Source of the DNA: Streptomyces vilmorinianum
GTDB lineage: Bacteria > Actinomycetota > Actinomycetes > Streptomycetales > Streptomycetaceae
Assembly (NCBI RefSeq): GCF_005517195.1
Contig: NZ_CP040244.1
Span: 5,784,001 to 5,848,000, forward strand
Direction of reading: 5' to 3'
Length of the DNA: 64,000 nucleotides
In this document: positions 25,757 through 33,473 of the stretch, piece by piece
How positions within the stretch are numbered: position 1 is the stretch's first letter
Layout: the number at the start of each line of letters is the position of its first letter
Made by a program: the position numbers and the translations under genes
Notes under the pieces: model-generated
What the model was told of the DNA's origin: nothing
The model's input: the letters and a program-made list of their open reading frames with translations, nothing else
The model's database searches: none

Positions 25757-26317
25757 CTAAACGATTTCCGGGGCGAGAACCACCGGCACACTCGGGGGTC
25801 CTTCGTCGAGCAGCTTGTGCAGCAGCTCGGCGAGTCTGGTCGGGTACACCGTCTCACGGGCCGCCGACAGTTCGGCGGAGGTCCACCACCTCAGCCCCGC
25901 GACGCTGCGCGCCTCCAGTTCGGTGAGGCCGCCGGGGGCCGTCGCGGTCTGGGTGGTTCGCGCCAGGTAGTACCACTCGTCCTGGTCCCAGCGCCGCCCG
26001 TCGAACGGGAAGGAGCAGATCCGCTGCCAGAGGACGGGCCCGAGTTCGACCTCGGTGATCCCGGTCTCCTCGGCCAGCTCGCGCAGCGCCGCCTCCTCGC
26101 GGGTCTCGTCTCCCTCCAGGCCGCCGCCGGGCGTGAACCACCAGGTCTGCTTCGGGTCGTCGGGCTCGTATCCGTGCATGAGGAGGATGCGGTCGTGGGG
26201 GTCGAGCAGCACGACCCGCGCCACCCGCCGCAGCTCCCGCTCCTGCGACCGTGACTGCGCCTGCTCCTGCTCCTGGGCCCGCGCCCGCGCCCGCGCCGAA
26301 CCTGGCGTACCCGTCAT
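25757..26317 (-). CDS. Nudix hydrolase
   Basis: A 186-residue protein with a complete Nudix box (GGGLEGDETREEAALRELAEETGI, matching GX5EX7REUXEEXGU), around residues 65-87. This hydrolyses nucleoside diphosphates linked to another group. The first 25 residues are an Arg/Gln/Glu-rich low-complexity tail. The start at 26317 overlaps the sipZ stop by 4 nt (ATGA), so it belongs to the sip transcription unit. The substrate cannot be told from sequence. Confidence 0.92.
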   Translation of the reverse strand: MTGTPGSARARARAQEQEQAQSRSQERELRRVARVVLLDPHDRILLMHGYEPDDPKQTWWFTPGGGLEGDETREEAALRELAEETGITEVELGPVLWQRICSFPFDGRRWDQDEWYYLARTTQTATAPGGLTELEARSVAGLRWWTSAELSAARETVYPTRLAELLHKLLDEGPPSVPVVLAPEIV

Positions 26318-27120
26318 GCGCTCACCGTCTCCGTACCCGACCCACCGCCGGACTTACCGCCCGGCCGACCGCCGGACCCACCGCCCGACCGGCCACCGGA
26401 CCGACGGCCCGACCGTGCCGCCAGCCGCCCTGCCACGGGCCCGTACGCGGCCCCGGCCAGGATCAGTACACACCCGGCGACGATCGCGGAGAAGAGCGCC
26501 TGTACGGGACCGGGGCGCGAGACGCCGCCCGGGAGGGCCTCGAAGCTCGTGGGGCGCTCCAGGAGGGCGCTGTCGGGCCAGGCGACGGCGTCGACGCGGG
26601 CGGTGACCGCGGAGCGCGGTACGGAGCCCTGGCCGGCTTCCTGGAGGTGGACCCGGGAGTCCAGGGAGCCCAGCCGCTCGTCGCCGAGGAGGAAGAGGTT
26701 TCCTTCGGGCACGGTCGCCGAGAACTCCTGTCCCGAGGCGGGTACGCCGGGCTGTGTGTACGGCTCCTGGATCGCCTTGCCGTCGACCGTGAGCCGCCCG
26801 TCCGCATCGCAGCAGGCGACGGTGTCGCCGCCGACGCCGACGACGCGCTTGACCATCGGCATGTCGCCCCACAGCGGGTCCTTGAAGACCACGATGTCCC
26901 CGCGCCGGACCTCGCTCCCGTCGATCCGTTGCGCGAGGACCTTGGAGCCGACGGCGAGGGTGGGGGTCATGGAGTCGCTGGGCACGGTGTACGGCTGGTA
27001 GAGGACGGCTCCCCAGACGAATCCGCCGAGGAAGAGCACACAGCCGACGGCCACGGCCAGCCCCGACAGCACACTGCCGAGGCGGCCGCGGCCGCCTTCC
27101 GTCCGTATGGTCCCGCTCAT
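26314..27120 (-). CDS. sipZ: Type I signal peptidase (fourth of cluster, SipZ-like)
   Basis: A 268-residue membrane-anchored signal peptidase. One N-terminal membrane segment (LAVAVGCVLFLGGFVWGAVLY) is followed by box B (YTVPSDSMTPTL, catalytic Ser), box C/D with the catalytic Lys in MVKRVVGVGGDTVAC, and box E-like GDERLGSLDSR. The C-terminus has a second hydrophobic segment and a Gly/Ser/Arg-rich tail. The ATG at 27120 is chosen for GGGGAG 7 nt upstream. It follows sipY by 63 nt and is coupled to the Nudix gene. Name is by order relative to the S. lividans cluster. Confidence 0.92.
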   Translation of the reverse strand: MSGTIRTEGGRGRLGSVLSGLAVAVGCVLFLGGFVWGAVLYQPYTVPSDSMTPTLAVGSKVLAQRIDGSEVRRGDIVVFKDPLWGDMPMVKRVVGVGGDTVACCDADGRLTVDGKAIQEPYTQPGVPASGQEFSATVPEGNLFLLGDERLGSLDSRVHLQEAGQGSVPRSAVTARVDAVAWPDSALLERPTSFEALPGGVSRPGPVQALFSAIVAGCVLILAGAAYGPVAGRLAARSGRRSGGRSGGGSGGRPGGKSGGGSGTETVSA

Positions 27121-27183
27121 CCCAGCGCTCCCCACCTCGAAGGTCGGTTCGACGATCTGGGACGGCACCCTACCCGCGCGTTC

Positions 27184-28149
27184 CTACTCGGCGGTATGCC
27201 GAGCCGCGACCCACTTGCGACGCCACAGCACCAGCGGCAGCGCACCGGCGAGGCCGGCGGCGCCCGGGGCCACGGCCAGCGCCTGGCTCAGCCCCGGCTG
27301 GTCGAAGGTCTCCGGCACGGGCAGCGTGGACCAGCGGGTCACCGGCCAGGCCACCACGACCGCGCGTCCGACGACCTTCTCGTTGGAGACCGTGCCGGCG
27401 CCCGGGAGGTTCTGGTGGTAGCGGGAGTCCAGCGAGTTCTGCCGGTTGTCGCCCATCACCCAGATGCTGCCCTCGGGGACGGTGAGGGGCCCGAAGGGCT
27501 TGTCACCGCACGGCGTGGAGCCCGGGTAGATGTAGCTTGCCTCCTCCAGCGGCTTGCCGTTGAGGATGACCTTGCCGCCCTCCTTGCAGGAGACCGTGTC
27601 GCCGCCGACCGCGATGACTCGCTTGATGAGGTCCTTCTCCTCCGCGGAGGGCATCAGACCGATGAAGCTCAGGAACTTCTGCACCACGTTCGGGTCGGGC
27701 GTGGGCTCGCCCTCCAGCCAGCCGCCCGGGTCGTGGAAGACGACGACCTCGCCGCGCTCCGGCTCGGAGCCGAACCACGGGGTGAGCTTGTCCACCAGAA
27801 CCCGGTCGCCGCGCTGCAGCGTGTTCATCATCGAGTCCGAGGGGATCGAGAACGCCTGCACCAGGAAGGTCTTGATCAGCAGCGCGAGCAGCAGGGCGAT
27901 ACCGATCAGGAGCGGCAGTTCCTTCCAGAACGAGCGCTGCTTCTTCGCGCCCGTACCGGCCTGCCCGTCCTCGCCGGGCTCCCCGTCCTCGCCGGGCTCG
28001 CCGGTCGCACCCTCGGCGTCGTCCGCGGGGTCGCCGTCCTGCCGGCCGGCGGAGTCATCCCTCATGGCCACCGGCGACCCGGCGAGCTGCTCGGGCCTCT
28101 CCTCGGGCTCGTCGTGTCCGGATCGTGCCCCGACGGCCACATCCCCCAC
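27184..28149 (-). CDS. sipY: Type I signal peptidase (third of cluster, SipY-like)
   Basis: About 321 residues. An acidic, Gly-rich N-terminal tail is followed by a membrane segment (LPLLIGIALLLALLIKTFLVQAF), box B FSIPSDSMMNTLQRGDRVLV with catalytic Ser, and LIKRVIAVGGDTVSC with catalytic Lys; box E is GDNRQNSLDSRYH. A second hydrophobic segment lies near the C-terminus. The GTG at 28149 has GAGGAG 5 nt upstream, giving a 95-nt overlap with sipX. A GTG at 28155 or an ATG at 28065 are alternatives. It should process Sec and Tat precursors. Confidence 0.9.
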   Translation of the reverse strand: MGDVAVGARSGHDEPEERPEQLAGSPVAMRDDSAGRQDGDPADDAEGATGEPGEDGEPGEDGQAGTGAKKQRSFWKELPLLIGIALLLALLIKTFLVQAFSIPSDSMMNTLQRGDRVLVDKLTPWFGSEPERGEVVVFHDPGGWLEGEPTPDPNVVQKFLSFIGLMPSAEEKDLIKRVIAVGGDTVSCKEGGKVILNGKPLEEASYIYPGSTPCGDKPFGPLTVPEGSIWVMGDNRQNSLDSRYHQNLPGAGTVSNEKVVGRAVVVAWPVTRWSTLPVPETFDQPGLSQALAVAPGAAGLAGALPLVLWRRKWVAARHTAE

Positions 28150-29119
28150 ATCCACTCCTCAGTCCGTGCACATGCCTGCCCCAGAACAGGGACAGGCCCA
28201 CCACTCCCATAACGAGCGGGAGTTCCGCAGGGGTCGGGAGCCAGGGCAATCCGTTCAGATTCCGCGAGGACACACTATGCGACGCGCCGAGCGCGGACAC
28301 AGATCCCGAACGACCGTCCGGTACAGCCGCAAACGTGTCCGGCTCCTCGAGGCGCCGCCAGTGGCTCACGGGCCAGCCGATGAAGACGGCCCGGCCGACG
28401 ACGTCCTCCTGGGAGATCGTGCCCCGGTCCTTCTCGTCGAGATGGAAGCGCGAGTCGGCGGAGTCGGAGCGGTGGTCGCCCATGACGAAGTACCGGCCCG
28501 GCGGCACCTTCACCTCGAACTTGATCTTCGAGGGCTCGTTCCCCGGGTGCAGATACGGTTCGTCCAGCGGTACGCCGTTGACCGTGATCCGGCCGTCCTT
28601 GCCGCAGCACGCGACCGTGTCCCCGCCGACCGCCACGACCCGCTTGATCAGGTCCTGCTCGTCGGCCGAGGGCAGCAGCCCGATGAACGTCAGGGCCTGC
28701 TTGACCTGTTTGACACCGACCGGGTCCTCGGCGGGCGGTGTGGTGCCCTTCGGGAGCCAGTTGCCGGGGTCCTTGAAGACGACGACGTCACCGCGCTGCG
28801 GCGTGGAGCCGAACCAGGGCGTGAGTTTGTCGACCAGGACCCGGTCGTCGATCCGGATCGTCTGCTCCATCGAGCCGGACGGGATGACGAACGCCTGGAC
28901 CAGGAAGGTCTTCAGGACGAGTGCGATCAGCACGGCGACCACGATCAGGAGCGGGATCTCCTTGACCGCGGAGCGCTGCCGGCGGCGTTTGACCTTGCGG
29001 GCGAGCTTGCGCCGCTCCGCACGGCCGGGCAGCGGACGGCTGCCGTCCGTGGGCCGTGTGCCGGTGGGCAGCCGCGTGTCGCCGCGGCGCCCGGTCTGCT
29101 GCTTGCCCCGGTTACCCAT
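28055..29119 (-). CDS. sipX: Type I signal peptidase (second of cluster, SipX-like)
   Basis: A 354-residue protein, the longest of the four. It has a basic N-terminal region and a membrane segment (IPLLIVVAVLIALVLKTFLVQAF). Catalytic Ser is in VIPSGSMEQTIRIDDRVLV and catalytic Lys in DLIKRVVAVGGDTVACC; box E is GDHRSDSADSRFH. A C-terminal hydrophobic segment (PLVMGVVGLSLFWG) precedes an Arg/Gly/Cys-rich tail of about 35 residues that is encoded largely in the overlap with sipY. The ATG at 29119 overlaps the end of sipW by 8 nt. Confidence 0.92.
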   Translation of the reverse strand: MGNRGKQQTGRRGDTRLPTGTRPTDGSRPLPGRAERRKLARKVKRRRQRSAVKEIPLLIVVAVLIALVLKTFLVQAFVIPSGSMEQTIRIDDRVLVDKLTPWFGSTPQRGDVVVFKDPGNWLPKGTTPPAEDPVGVKQVKQALTFIGLLPSADEQDLIKRVVAVGGDTVACCGKDGRITVNGVPLDEPYLHPGNEPSKIKFEVKVPPGRYFVMGDHRSDSADSRFHLDEKDRGTISQEDVVGRAVFIGWPVSHWRRLEEPDTFAAVPDGRSGSVSALGASHSVSSRNLNGLPWLPTPAELPLVMGVVGLSLFWGRHVHGLRSGCGGCGRRGTIRTRRARGEARAARRVAGGHEG

Positions 29120-29987
29120 GGCGGCCCGCCGCGGGAGCGGGTACGGCGTCGAAGGCGCCGGTCTCCGGCACCTCGGACCAGCGGCCGAAGGGCCAGCCGA
29201 TCCAGTCCGCGCGCCCGATCACCCGCTCGACGGGCACCATGCCGCCCCCCGGCCGCCCGAGGTGGTCGCGGGAGTCGCTCGACTGACTGCGGTGGTCGCC
29301 CATCACCCACAGGGTGCCCTGCGGTACGACGATGTCGAAAGGAACCTTGGAGGGCGTGTCACCCAACTGGACGTACCACTCCTCGACGGGCACGCCGTTG
29401 ACGGTGAGCCGGCCGTTCTTGTCGCAGCAGACGACCCGGTCGCCGCCCACGCCCACGACCCGCTTCACGAAGTCGGTCTCGGCGGGCTCGGCGAGGCCGA
29501 GTGCGGCGGCGGCGCCGTGCAGCAGGCCGGTGACCGGGTTCTGCTCCGGGGCCCCCTGGAGGAAGGAGCCGGTGCCGTCGAAGACGACCACGTCGCCGCG
29601 CCGGGGCTGGTCGCCGAAACGGTACGCCAGCTTGTTCACCAGGATCCGGTCCCCGACCTGGAGGGTCGGCTCCATCGAGCCGCTGGGGATCAGGAAGGGC
29701 TGCATCACGAAGTGGCTCAGGAACAGCAGGAAGACCACGCAGACGCCGCCGACGATCCCCGTGCGGCGCCAGGACCACCCGCCGACGGGCGTCGCGTCGG
29801 CGCGCACCGCGCCCGCGCTCTCCGCGCCGGCAGCCTCCCCGCCGCCAGGCTCCGCGCCGCTAGCCTCCCCACCGCCAGGCTCCGCGCCCGCGGGCTCCGG
29901 TTCGGGTCCGGGAATACGCGCGGAGCGCGACCGCTCCTCCGTCTCGGAGGAGCGGTCGCGCTCCGTGTGCTGTGCTTCGGTGTCCAT
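29112..29987 (-). CDS. sipW: Type I signal peptidase (first of cluster, SipW-like)
   Basis: A 291-residue protein with a long hydrophilic N-terminal region of about 72 residues, then a membrane segment (IVGGVCVVFLLFLSHFVM), catalytic Ser in LIPSGSMEPTLQVGDRILV, catalytic Lys in DFVKRVVGVGGDRVVCC, and box E GDHRSQSSDSRDH. Unlike SipX/Y/Z I see no second C-terminal membrane segment. The ATG at 29987 gives the full tail, which contains a 30-bp repeat and a perfect 21-bp inverted repeat. A downstream start cannot be ruled out. It is 71 nt after rplS. Confidence 0.9.
   Translation of the reverse strand: MDTEAQHTERDRSSETEERSRSARIPGPEPEPAGAEPGGGEASGAEPGGGEAAGAESAGAVRADATPVGGWSWRRTGIVGGVCVVFLLFLSHFVMQPFLIPSGSMEPTLQVGDRILVNKLAYRFGDQPRRGDVVVFDGTGSFLQGAPEQNPVTGLLHGAAAALGLAEPAETDFVKRVVGVGGDRVVCCDKNGRLTVNGVPVEEWYVQLGDTPSKVPFDIVVPQGTLWVMGDHRSQSSDSRDHLGRPGGGMVPVERVIGRADWIGWPFGRWSEVPETGAFDAVPAPAAGRHG
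29821..29895 (-). repeat. 30-bp tandem repeat in the sipW N-terminal region
   Basis: Two near-identical 30-bp units (29821-29850, 29851-29880) plus a half unit encode Gly/Ala/Glu/Pro repeats (GAEPGGGEAS) ahead of the membrane segment. Confidence 0.85.
29921..29965 (-). repeat. Perfect 21-bp inverted repeat inside the start of sipW
   Basis: Arms 29921-29941 and 29945-29965 are perfectly complementary with a 3-nt loop. They cover sipW codons of about 8-22 (ERDRSSETEERSRSA). Such a stem has the shape of a terminator but lies within coding sequence. Confidence 0.9.
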
Positions 29988-30058
29988 CGGGGGCAGAGCC
30001 TATCCGGCCGCCCTGAGAATCATCGCTCCGAAGCCCCGCGCGATCGGTGAGCCGGAGC

Positions 30059-30409
30059 TCAGTTGTCGCGCTTCTCCTTGATCTTGGCAGCCTTGCCGCG
30101 CAGCTCACGCAGGTAGTAGAGCTTGGCGCGACGGACGTCACCGCGGCTGACGAGCTCGATCTTCTCGAAGATCGGGCTGTTCACCGGGAAGGTGCGCTCG
30201 ACGCCGACGGAGAACGAGACCTTGCGGACCGTGAAGGTCTCGCTGACGCCCGAGCCCTGGCGGCGGATGACGACGCCCTTGAACTGCTGGATACGGGAGC
30301 GGTTGCCCTCGATGACGCGCACGTGGACGTTCACGGTGTCGCCGGGACGGAAGGCGGGGAGGTCGGTGCGGAGCGCAGCCGCGTTGACCGAGTCGAGCAG
30401 GGAGGCCAT
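30059..30409 (-). CDS. rplS: 50S ribosomal protein L19
   Basis: A 116-residue bL19 of normal length (MASLLDSVNAAALRTDLPAFRPGDTVNVHVRVIEGNRSRIQQFKGVVIRRQGSG...). It lies at the 30S-50S interface. The ATG at 30409 is chosen because the conserved family start is MAxLLD and a purine-rich GGAAAG lies upstream; a start 27 nt earlier is not supported. Its leader contains a small hairpin just before the ribosome binding site. Confidence 0.97.
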   Translation of the reverse strand: MASLLDSVNAAALRTDLPAFRPGDTVNVHVRVIEGNRSRIQQFKGVVIRRQGSGVSETFTVRKVSFSVGVERTFPVNSPIFEKIELVSRGDVRRAKLYYLRELRGKAAKIKEKRDN

Positions 30410-30425
30410 GGTGGTCTCTTTCCTC

Positions 30426-30447
30426 GCTGATGCCACAGGTCATCAGC
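30426..30447 (-). promoter_or_regulatory. Hairpin in the rplS leader
   Basis: GCTGATG and CATCAGC form a perfect 7-bp stem with an 8-nt loop, ending a few bases before the GAGGAAAG ribosome binding site of rplS. It is placed like an autoregulatory ribosomal-protein leader. Confidence 0.45.
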
Positions 30448-30498
30448 GGAACGTTCGAAAGTGGGATGGAGCGCCGTGTACACCGGGCGGGCGTCGTC

Positions 30499-30513
30499 CC
30501 CCTGTGGCAGGGG
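30499..30513 (-). terminator. Small hairpin between trmD and rplS
   Basis: CCCCTG and CAGGGG form a 6-bp stem with a 3-nt loop about 25 nt after the trmD stop. It may attenuate trmD read-through into rplS. Confidence 0.4.
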
Positions 30514-30538
30514 CGCACGCCGGACACACAGCAGCGGC

Positions 30539-31360
30539 CTATTCTTCCACGGCGTCGGGCCTGCGCCAAAATCGGCCGCCGGGCTCGGGGGCCCAGCCGA
30601 GCAGGGAGAGGATCTCCCTGTCCTTCTTGTCGAAGACGGAGGGGTCGCAGCGTTCGATCAGGTCCGGGCGGTTCTGTGCCGTACGGCGGAAGGCCTCGTC
30701 GCGGCGCCAGCGCGCGATCTTCCCGTGGTGCCCGCTGAGGAGTACGTCGGGGATCGCGCGGCCTCGCCACTCGGGGGGCTTGGTGTAGACGGGGCCCTCC
30801 AGGAGGTTGGCCATGGCCCCGGGGGCGAAGGAGTCGTCGCGGTGGGACTCGGCGTTGCCGAGGACGCCGGGCAGCAGCCGGGCGACGGCCTCGGTGACGA
30901 CGAGGACGGCGGCTTCCCCGCCGGCCAGGACGTAGTCGCCGATGGAGACCTCGTAGACCGGTATGCGGGTCGCGTACTCGTCCATGACGCGCCGGTCGAT
31001 GCCCTCGTAGCGGGCGGGCGTGAAGATCAGCCAGGGGCGCTCGGAGAGCTCGACGGCGAGTTCCTGGGTGAAGGGGCGGCCGCTGGGGGTGGGGACGACC
31101 AGGGCGGGCCCGTGCGCGCCGGCCTCGAAGCCGTCGGCGAGGGTCTGGTCGAGGGCGTCGCCCCAGGGCTCGGTCTTCATGACCATGCCGGGGCCGCCGC
31201 CGTAGGGGGTGTCGTCGACCGTGTTGTGCCGGTCGTAGGTCCACTGCCGCAGGTCGTGGACGTGGACGTCGAGCTGGCCACGCGCGCGTGCCTTGCCGAC
31301 CAGGGAGACGTTCAGCGGTTCCAGGTACTCGGGGAAGATCGTGACGACGTCGAGCCGCAT
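30539..31360 (-). CDS. trmD: tRNA (guanine-37-N1)-methyltransferase
   Basis: A 273-residue SPOUT-class enzyme that protects reading frame by making m1G37. The N-terminus MRLDVVTIFPEYLEPL is diagnostic, with VDDTPYGGGPGMVMK and the SAM-knot 'EVSIGDYVLAGGEAAVLVV'. The C-terminal 'LLSGHHGKIARWRRDEA' is also typical. The start forms a TGATG junction with the rimM stop, indicating coupling. The order rpsP-khpA-rimM-trmD-rplS is classical. Confidence 0.97.
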   Translation of the reverse strand: MRLDVVTIFPEYLEPLNVSLVGKARARGQLDVHVHDLRQWTYDRHNTVDDTPYGGGPGMVMKTEPWGDALDQTLADGFEAGAHGPALVVPTPSGRPFTQELAVELSERPWLIFTPARYEGIDRRVMDEYATRIPVYEVSIGDYVLAGGEAAVLVVTEAVARLLPGVLGNAESHRDDSFAPGAMANLLEGPVYTKPPEWRGRAIPDVLLSGHHGKIARWRRDEAFRRTAQNRPDLIERCDPSVFDKKDREILSLLGWAPEPGGRFWRRPDAVEE

Positions 31361-31905
31361 CAGGACTCTTCCTCGCGGGAGGAGGCGATCTCGGCGCGGT
31401 CGTCGATCAGGCCGGGCGGCGGGTCGATGACGGCCCGCTGCTGTTCCAGATCGATGTCGGTGACGATCTCCTCGACGAAGGGGATCATCAGCTCGGTGCC
31501 GTCGGGCCGCTCGACGATGAAGAGGTCCTGGGACGGCAGGTGCGTGATCTCGGTGATCCGGCCGACCTCGGTGCCGTCGGCGAGGACGACGTCCAGGTCC
31601 ATGAGCTGGTGGTCGTAGTACTCGTCCTCCCCCTCCGGCATCTCGTCGGGGTCGACGTCGGCGATGAGGAGGGTGTTGCGCAGGGCCTCGGCCGCGTTGC
31701 GGTCGCGTACGCCCTCGAAGCGGAGCAGCAGCCGGCCGCTGTGCACCCGGCCGGTCTCGATGGTCAGCGGCCCGGCGGAGGCCGGGTCGGTGACCAGGAC
31801 GGCTCCGGGCGCGAGCCGGAGCTCGGGCTCGTCCGTACGGACCTCGACGGTGACTTCGCCCTTGATGCCGTGGGCGCGGCCGACCCGCGCGACTACCAGC
31901 TGCAC
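31360..31905 (-). CDS. rimM: Ribosome maturation factor RimM
   Basis: A 181-residue 16S-processing factor that assists S19 assembly. The N-terminal beta-barrel begins QLVVARVGRAHGIKGEVTVEVRTDEPE, and the PRC-barrel part includes YYDHQLMDLDVV and 'GEDEYYDH...MIPFVEEIVTDID'. The GTG at 31905 has GGAGAG 9 nt upstream; a longer reading frame upstream is not supported and would run across the hairpin. It follows khpA by 85 nt containing a strong stem-loop. Confidence 0.95.
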   Translation of the reverse strand: MQLVVARVGRAHGIKGEVTVEVRTDEPELRLAPGAVLVTDPASAGPLTIETGRVHSGRLLLRFEGVRDRNAAEALRNTLLIADVDPDEMPEGEDEYYDHQLMDLDVVLADGTEVGRITEITHLPSQDLFIVERPDGTELMIPFVEEIVTDIDLEQQRAVIDPPPGLIDDRAEIASSREEES

Positions 31906-31934
31906 GACTTCATTCTCTCCTGTTCCGACGACGA

Positions 31935-31970
31935 CGGGCCGGGGTGGGCTCGAAAGCCCTCCCCGGCCCG
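31935..31970 (-). terminator. UUCG-capped hairpin between khpA and rimM
   Basis: Sixteen-bp arms with one mismatch (31935-31950, 31955-31970) close a loop that reads TTCG on the transcript. The stable tetraloop stem separates rpsP-khpA from rimM-trmD and probably lowers downstream expression. Confidence 0.75.
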
Positions 31971-31990
31971 TGCCGGTGTGTCCAACGTGC

Positions 31991-32230
31991 TCAGCGGACC
32001 TGGTCCACGTCGACGAGGTCGACGCGGATGCCACGGCCGCCGATGGCGCCCACGACGGTACGCAGCGCACGCGCGGTGCGGCCGTTGCGGCCGATCACCT
32101 TGCCGAGGTCGTCGGGGTGGACCCGGACCTCGAGTACGCGGCCGCGACGCAGGTTGCGCGAGGCGACCTGCACGTCGTCGGGGTTGTCGACGATGCCCTT
32201 CACGAGGTGCTCGAGAGCCTCCTCGAGCAT
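31991..32230 (-). CDS. khpA: KH-domain RNA-binding protein (KhpA-like)
   Basis: A 79-residue protein (MLEEALEHLVKGIVDNPDDVQVASRN...) containing a single type II KH domain. The RNA-binding GxxG loop is visible as GKVIGRNGRTARALR. It usually sits between rpsP and rimM in Gram-positive bacteria and binds RNA with a KhpB partner. The partner is not in this window. It begins 2 nt after the rpsP stop, so co-translation is likely. Confidence 0.93.
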   Translation of the reverse strand: MLEEALEHLVKGIVDNPDDVQVASRNLRRGRVLEVRVHPDDLGKVIGRNGRTARALRTVVGAIGGRGIRVDLVDVDQVR

Positions 32231-32232
32231 GC

Positions 32233-32673
32233 TCAGGCCTCGGTCGACTCGGTGGACGCGGCCTCGGCCTCGTCCGCCTTCTTGTCGGCCTTCTTCGCCT
32301 TCGGGGTGATGGCCTCACCCTTGGCGTCGTCACCCTCGAGGGTCTTGGCGAACGCGTCGAAGGAGGCGCGCTTGTCCTCCTTCGTCGCCGGCTGCAGCAG
32401 CGGCGCCGGGGCCGGCAGGCCCTTGTGCTTCTGCCAGTCGCCGGTGAGCTTCAGGATGGCGAGGACGGGCTCGGTCGGCTGGGCGCCGACGGACAGCCAG
32501 TACTGCGCACGCTCGGAGTCGACCTCGATCTTCGAGGGGTTGTACGTCGGGTGGTACAGACCGATCTCCTCGATCGCACGACCGTCCCGGCGGGTGCGGG
32601 AGTCGGCGACGACGATGCGGTAGTGCGGCTGGCGAATCTTGCCGAGGCGCTTGAGCTTGATCTTGACTGCCAC
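32233..32673 (-). CDS. rpsP: 30S ribosomal protein S16
   Basis: A 146-residue bS16: MAVKIKLKRLGKIRQPHYRIVVADSRTRRDGRAIEEIGLYHP, with an Ala/Lys/Glu-rich C-terminal tail of about 45 residues found in actinobacterial S16. The GTG at 32673 matches the conserved start MAVKIKL and has GGAGAC upstream. A CACAAT box at 32807-32812 (minus strand) is a likely -10 element for the rpsP operon. Confidence 0.97.
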   Translation of the reverse strand: MAVKIKLKRLGKIRQPHYRIVVADSRTRRDGRAIEEIGLYHPTYNPSKIEVDSERAQYWLSVGAQPTEPVLAILKLTGDWQKHKGLPAPAPLLQPATKEDKRASFDAFAKTLEGDDAKGEAITPKAKKADKKADEAEAASTESTEA

Positions 32674-32832
32674 TGGAGTGGTGTCTCCTGGTCTTGACGT
32701 GGTTGGGCACATGAGATGCCACGTGGGGTTGCGGTACTCGGGTGCCCGATGGACGCGTCAGCCGGAGGAGAGAGGGGTCCTGTGCGGCTGTCGAGTACAG
32801 CTAGCCATTGTGCCACACGCCTGCGGCGCGCC

Positions 32833-32860
32833 GGACCTGGGACGGTCGGCTCCCAGGTCC
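32833..32860 (-). terminator. Hairpin terminator after the SprT-like gene
   Basis: Perfect 10-bp arms GGACCTGGGA and TCCCAGGTCC with an 8-nt loop lie 20 nt downstream of the metalloprotein stop. Confidence 0.75.
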
Positions 32861-32879
32861 CGCCTCGGGGCGGTCCGGC

Positions 32880-33473
32880 TCAGCTCGCCGCGCCGACCGT
32901 TTCCGGGATACGGAAGGGCTTGCCGCAGCCGCCGCAGACGATGGGGGCCTGGGCGAGGACGGAGGGGACCACGCGGACGTTGCGGCCGCAGTCGCAGACG
33001 GCCTTCACGCGCACGCCGCCGCCGGAGGAGCCGTGGCGGGCGGCGGGGCCGCGGAAGGAGCGCTTGGTGTCCGCCGCCGTCGCGACGGTGTGCGCCTTGA
33101 GGGCGCGCTGGAGCCGCTCGATGGTGGGCCGGTAGCGCCGCCTCGCCTCGGGGTTGAGCGTGACCAGGGAGAAGCCGCTGCTGGCGTGCGGTTCCTCGGG
33201 GTGGTCGAGGCCCATCTCCTCGGCGATCGCGAGGAATCTGCGGTTGTGGTAGCGGCCGGCGCGCGAGGTGTCGCGGACTCCTCGGGCGGCGGCGATGCCG
33301 TGGACTGCCTCGTGGAGCAGTCGCTCGAAGGAGAGCTCGGCGCCGCAGGCGGACGAGGACTCTCCGATCAGGGACTCGGGCGCGGCAAGATCCGGCAGTT
33401 CGGGGTGGTGCCGCTGAATGTCGGCCCACGCCTGTGCCAGCTCTGCGGCGAGAACAGGTGGTGTCGTGCTCAC
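32880..33473 (-). CDS. Putative zinc metalloprotease (SprT-like) with C-terminal zinc ribbon
   Basis: About 197 residues. A zincin-type motif HEAVHG (HExxH) lies near residue 58, followed by GRYHNRRFLAIAEEMGL, where a downstream His could be the third ligand as in SprT-like proteins. The C-terminus has two Cys pairs (VCDCGRNVRV and VCGGCGKPF) that look like a zinc ribbon. I choose the GTG at 33473. A GTG at 33536 is in frame but the first ten added codons have poor GC3 and look like promoter DNA. Substrate is unknown; the zinc ribbon suggests nucleic-acid or protein binding. Confidence 0.7.
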   Translation of the reverse strand: MSTTPPVLAAELAQAWADIQRHHPELPDLAAPESLIGESSSACGAELSFERLLHEAVHGIAAARGVRDTSRAGRYHNRRFLAIAEEMGLDHPEEPHASSGFSLVTLNPEARRRYRPTIERLQRALKAHTVATAADTKRSFRGPAARHGSSGGGVRVKAVCDCGRNVRVVPSVLAQAPIVCGGCGKPFRIPETVGAAS

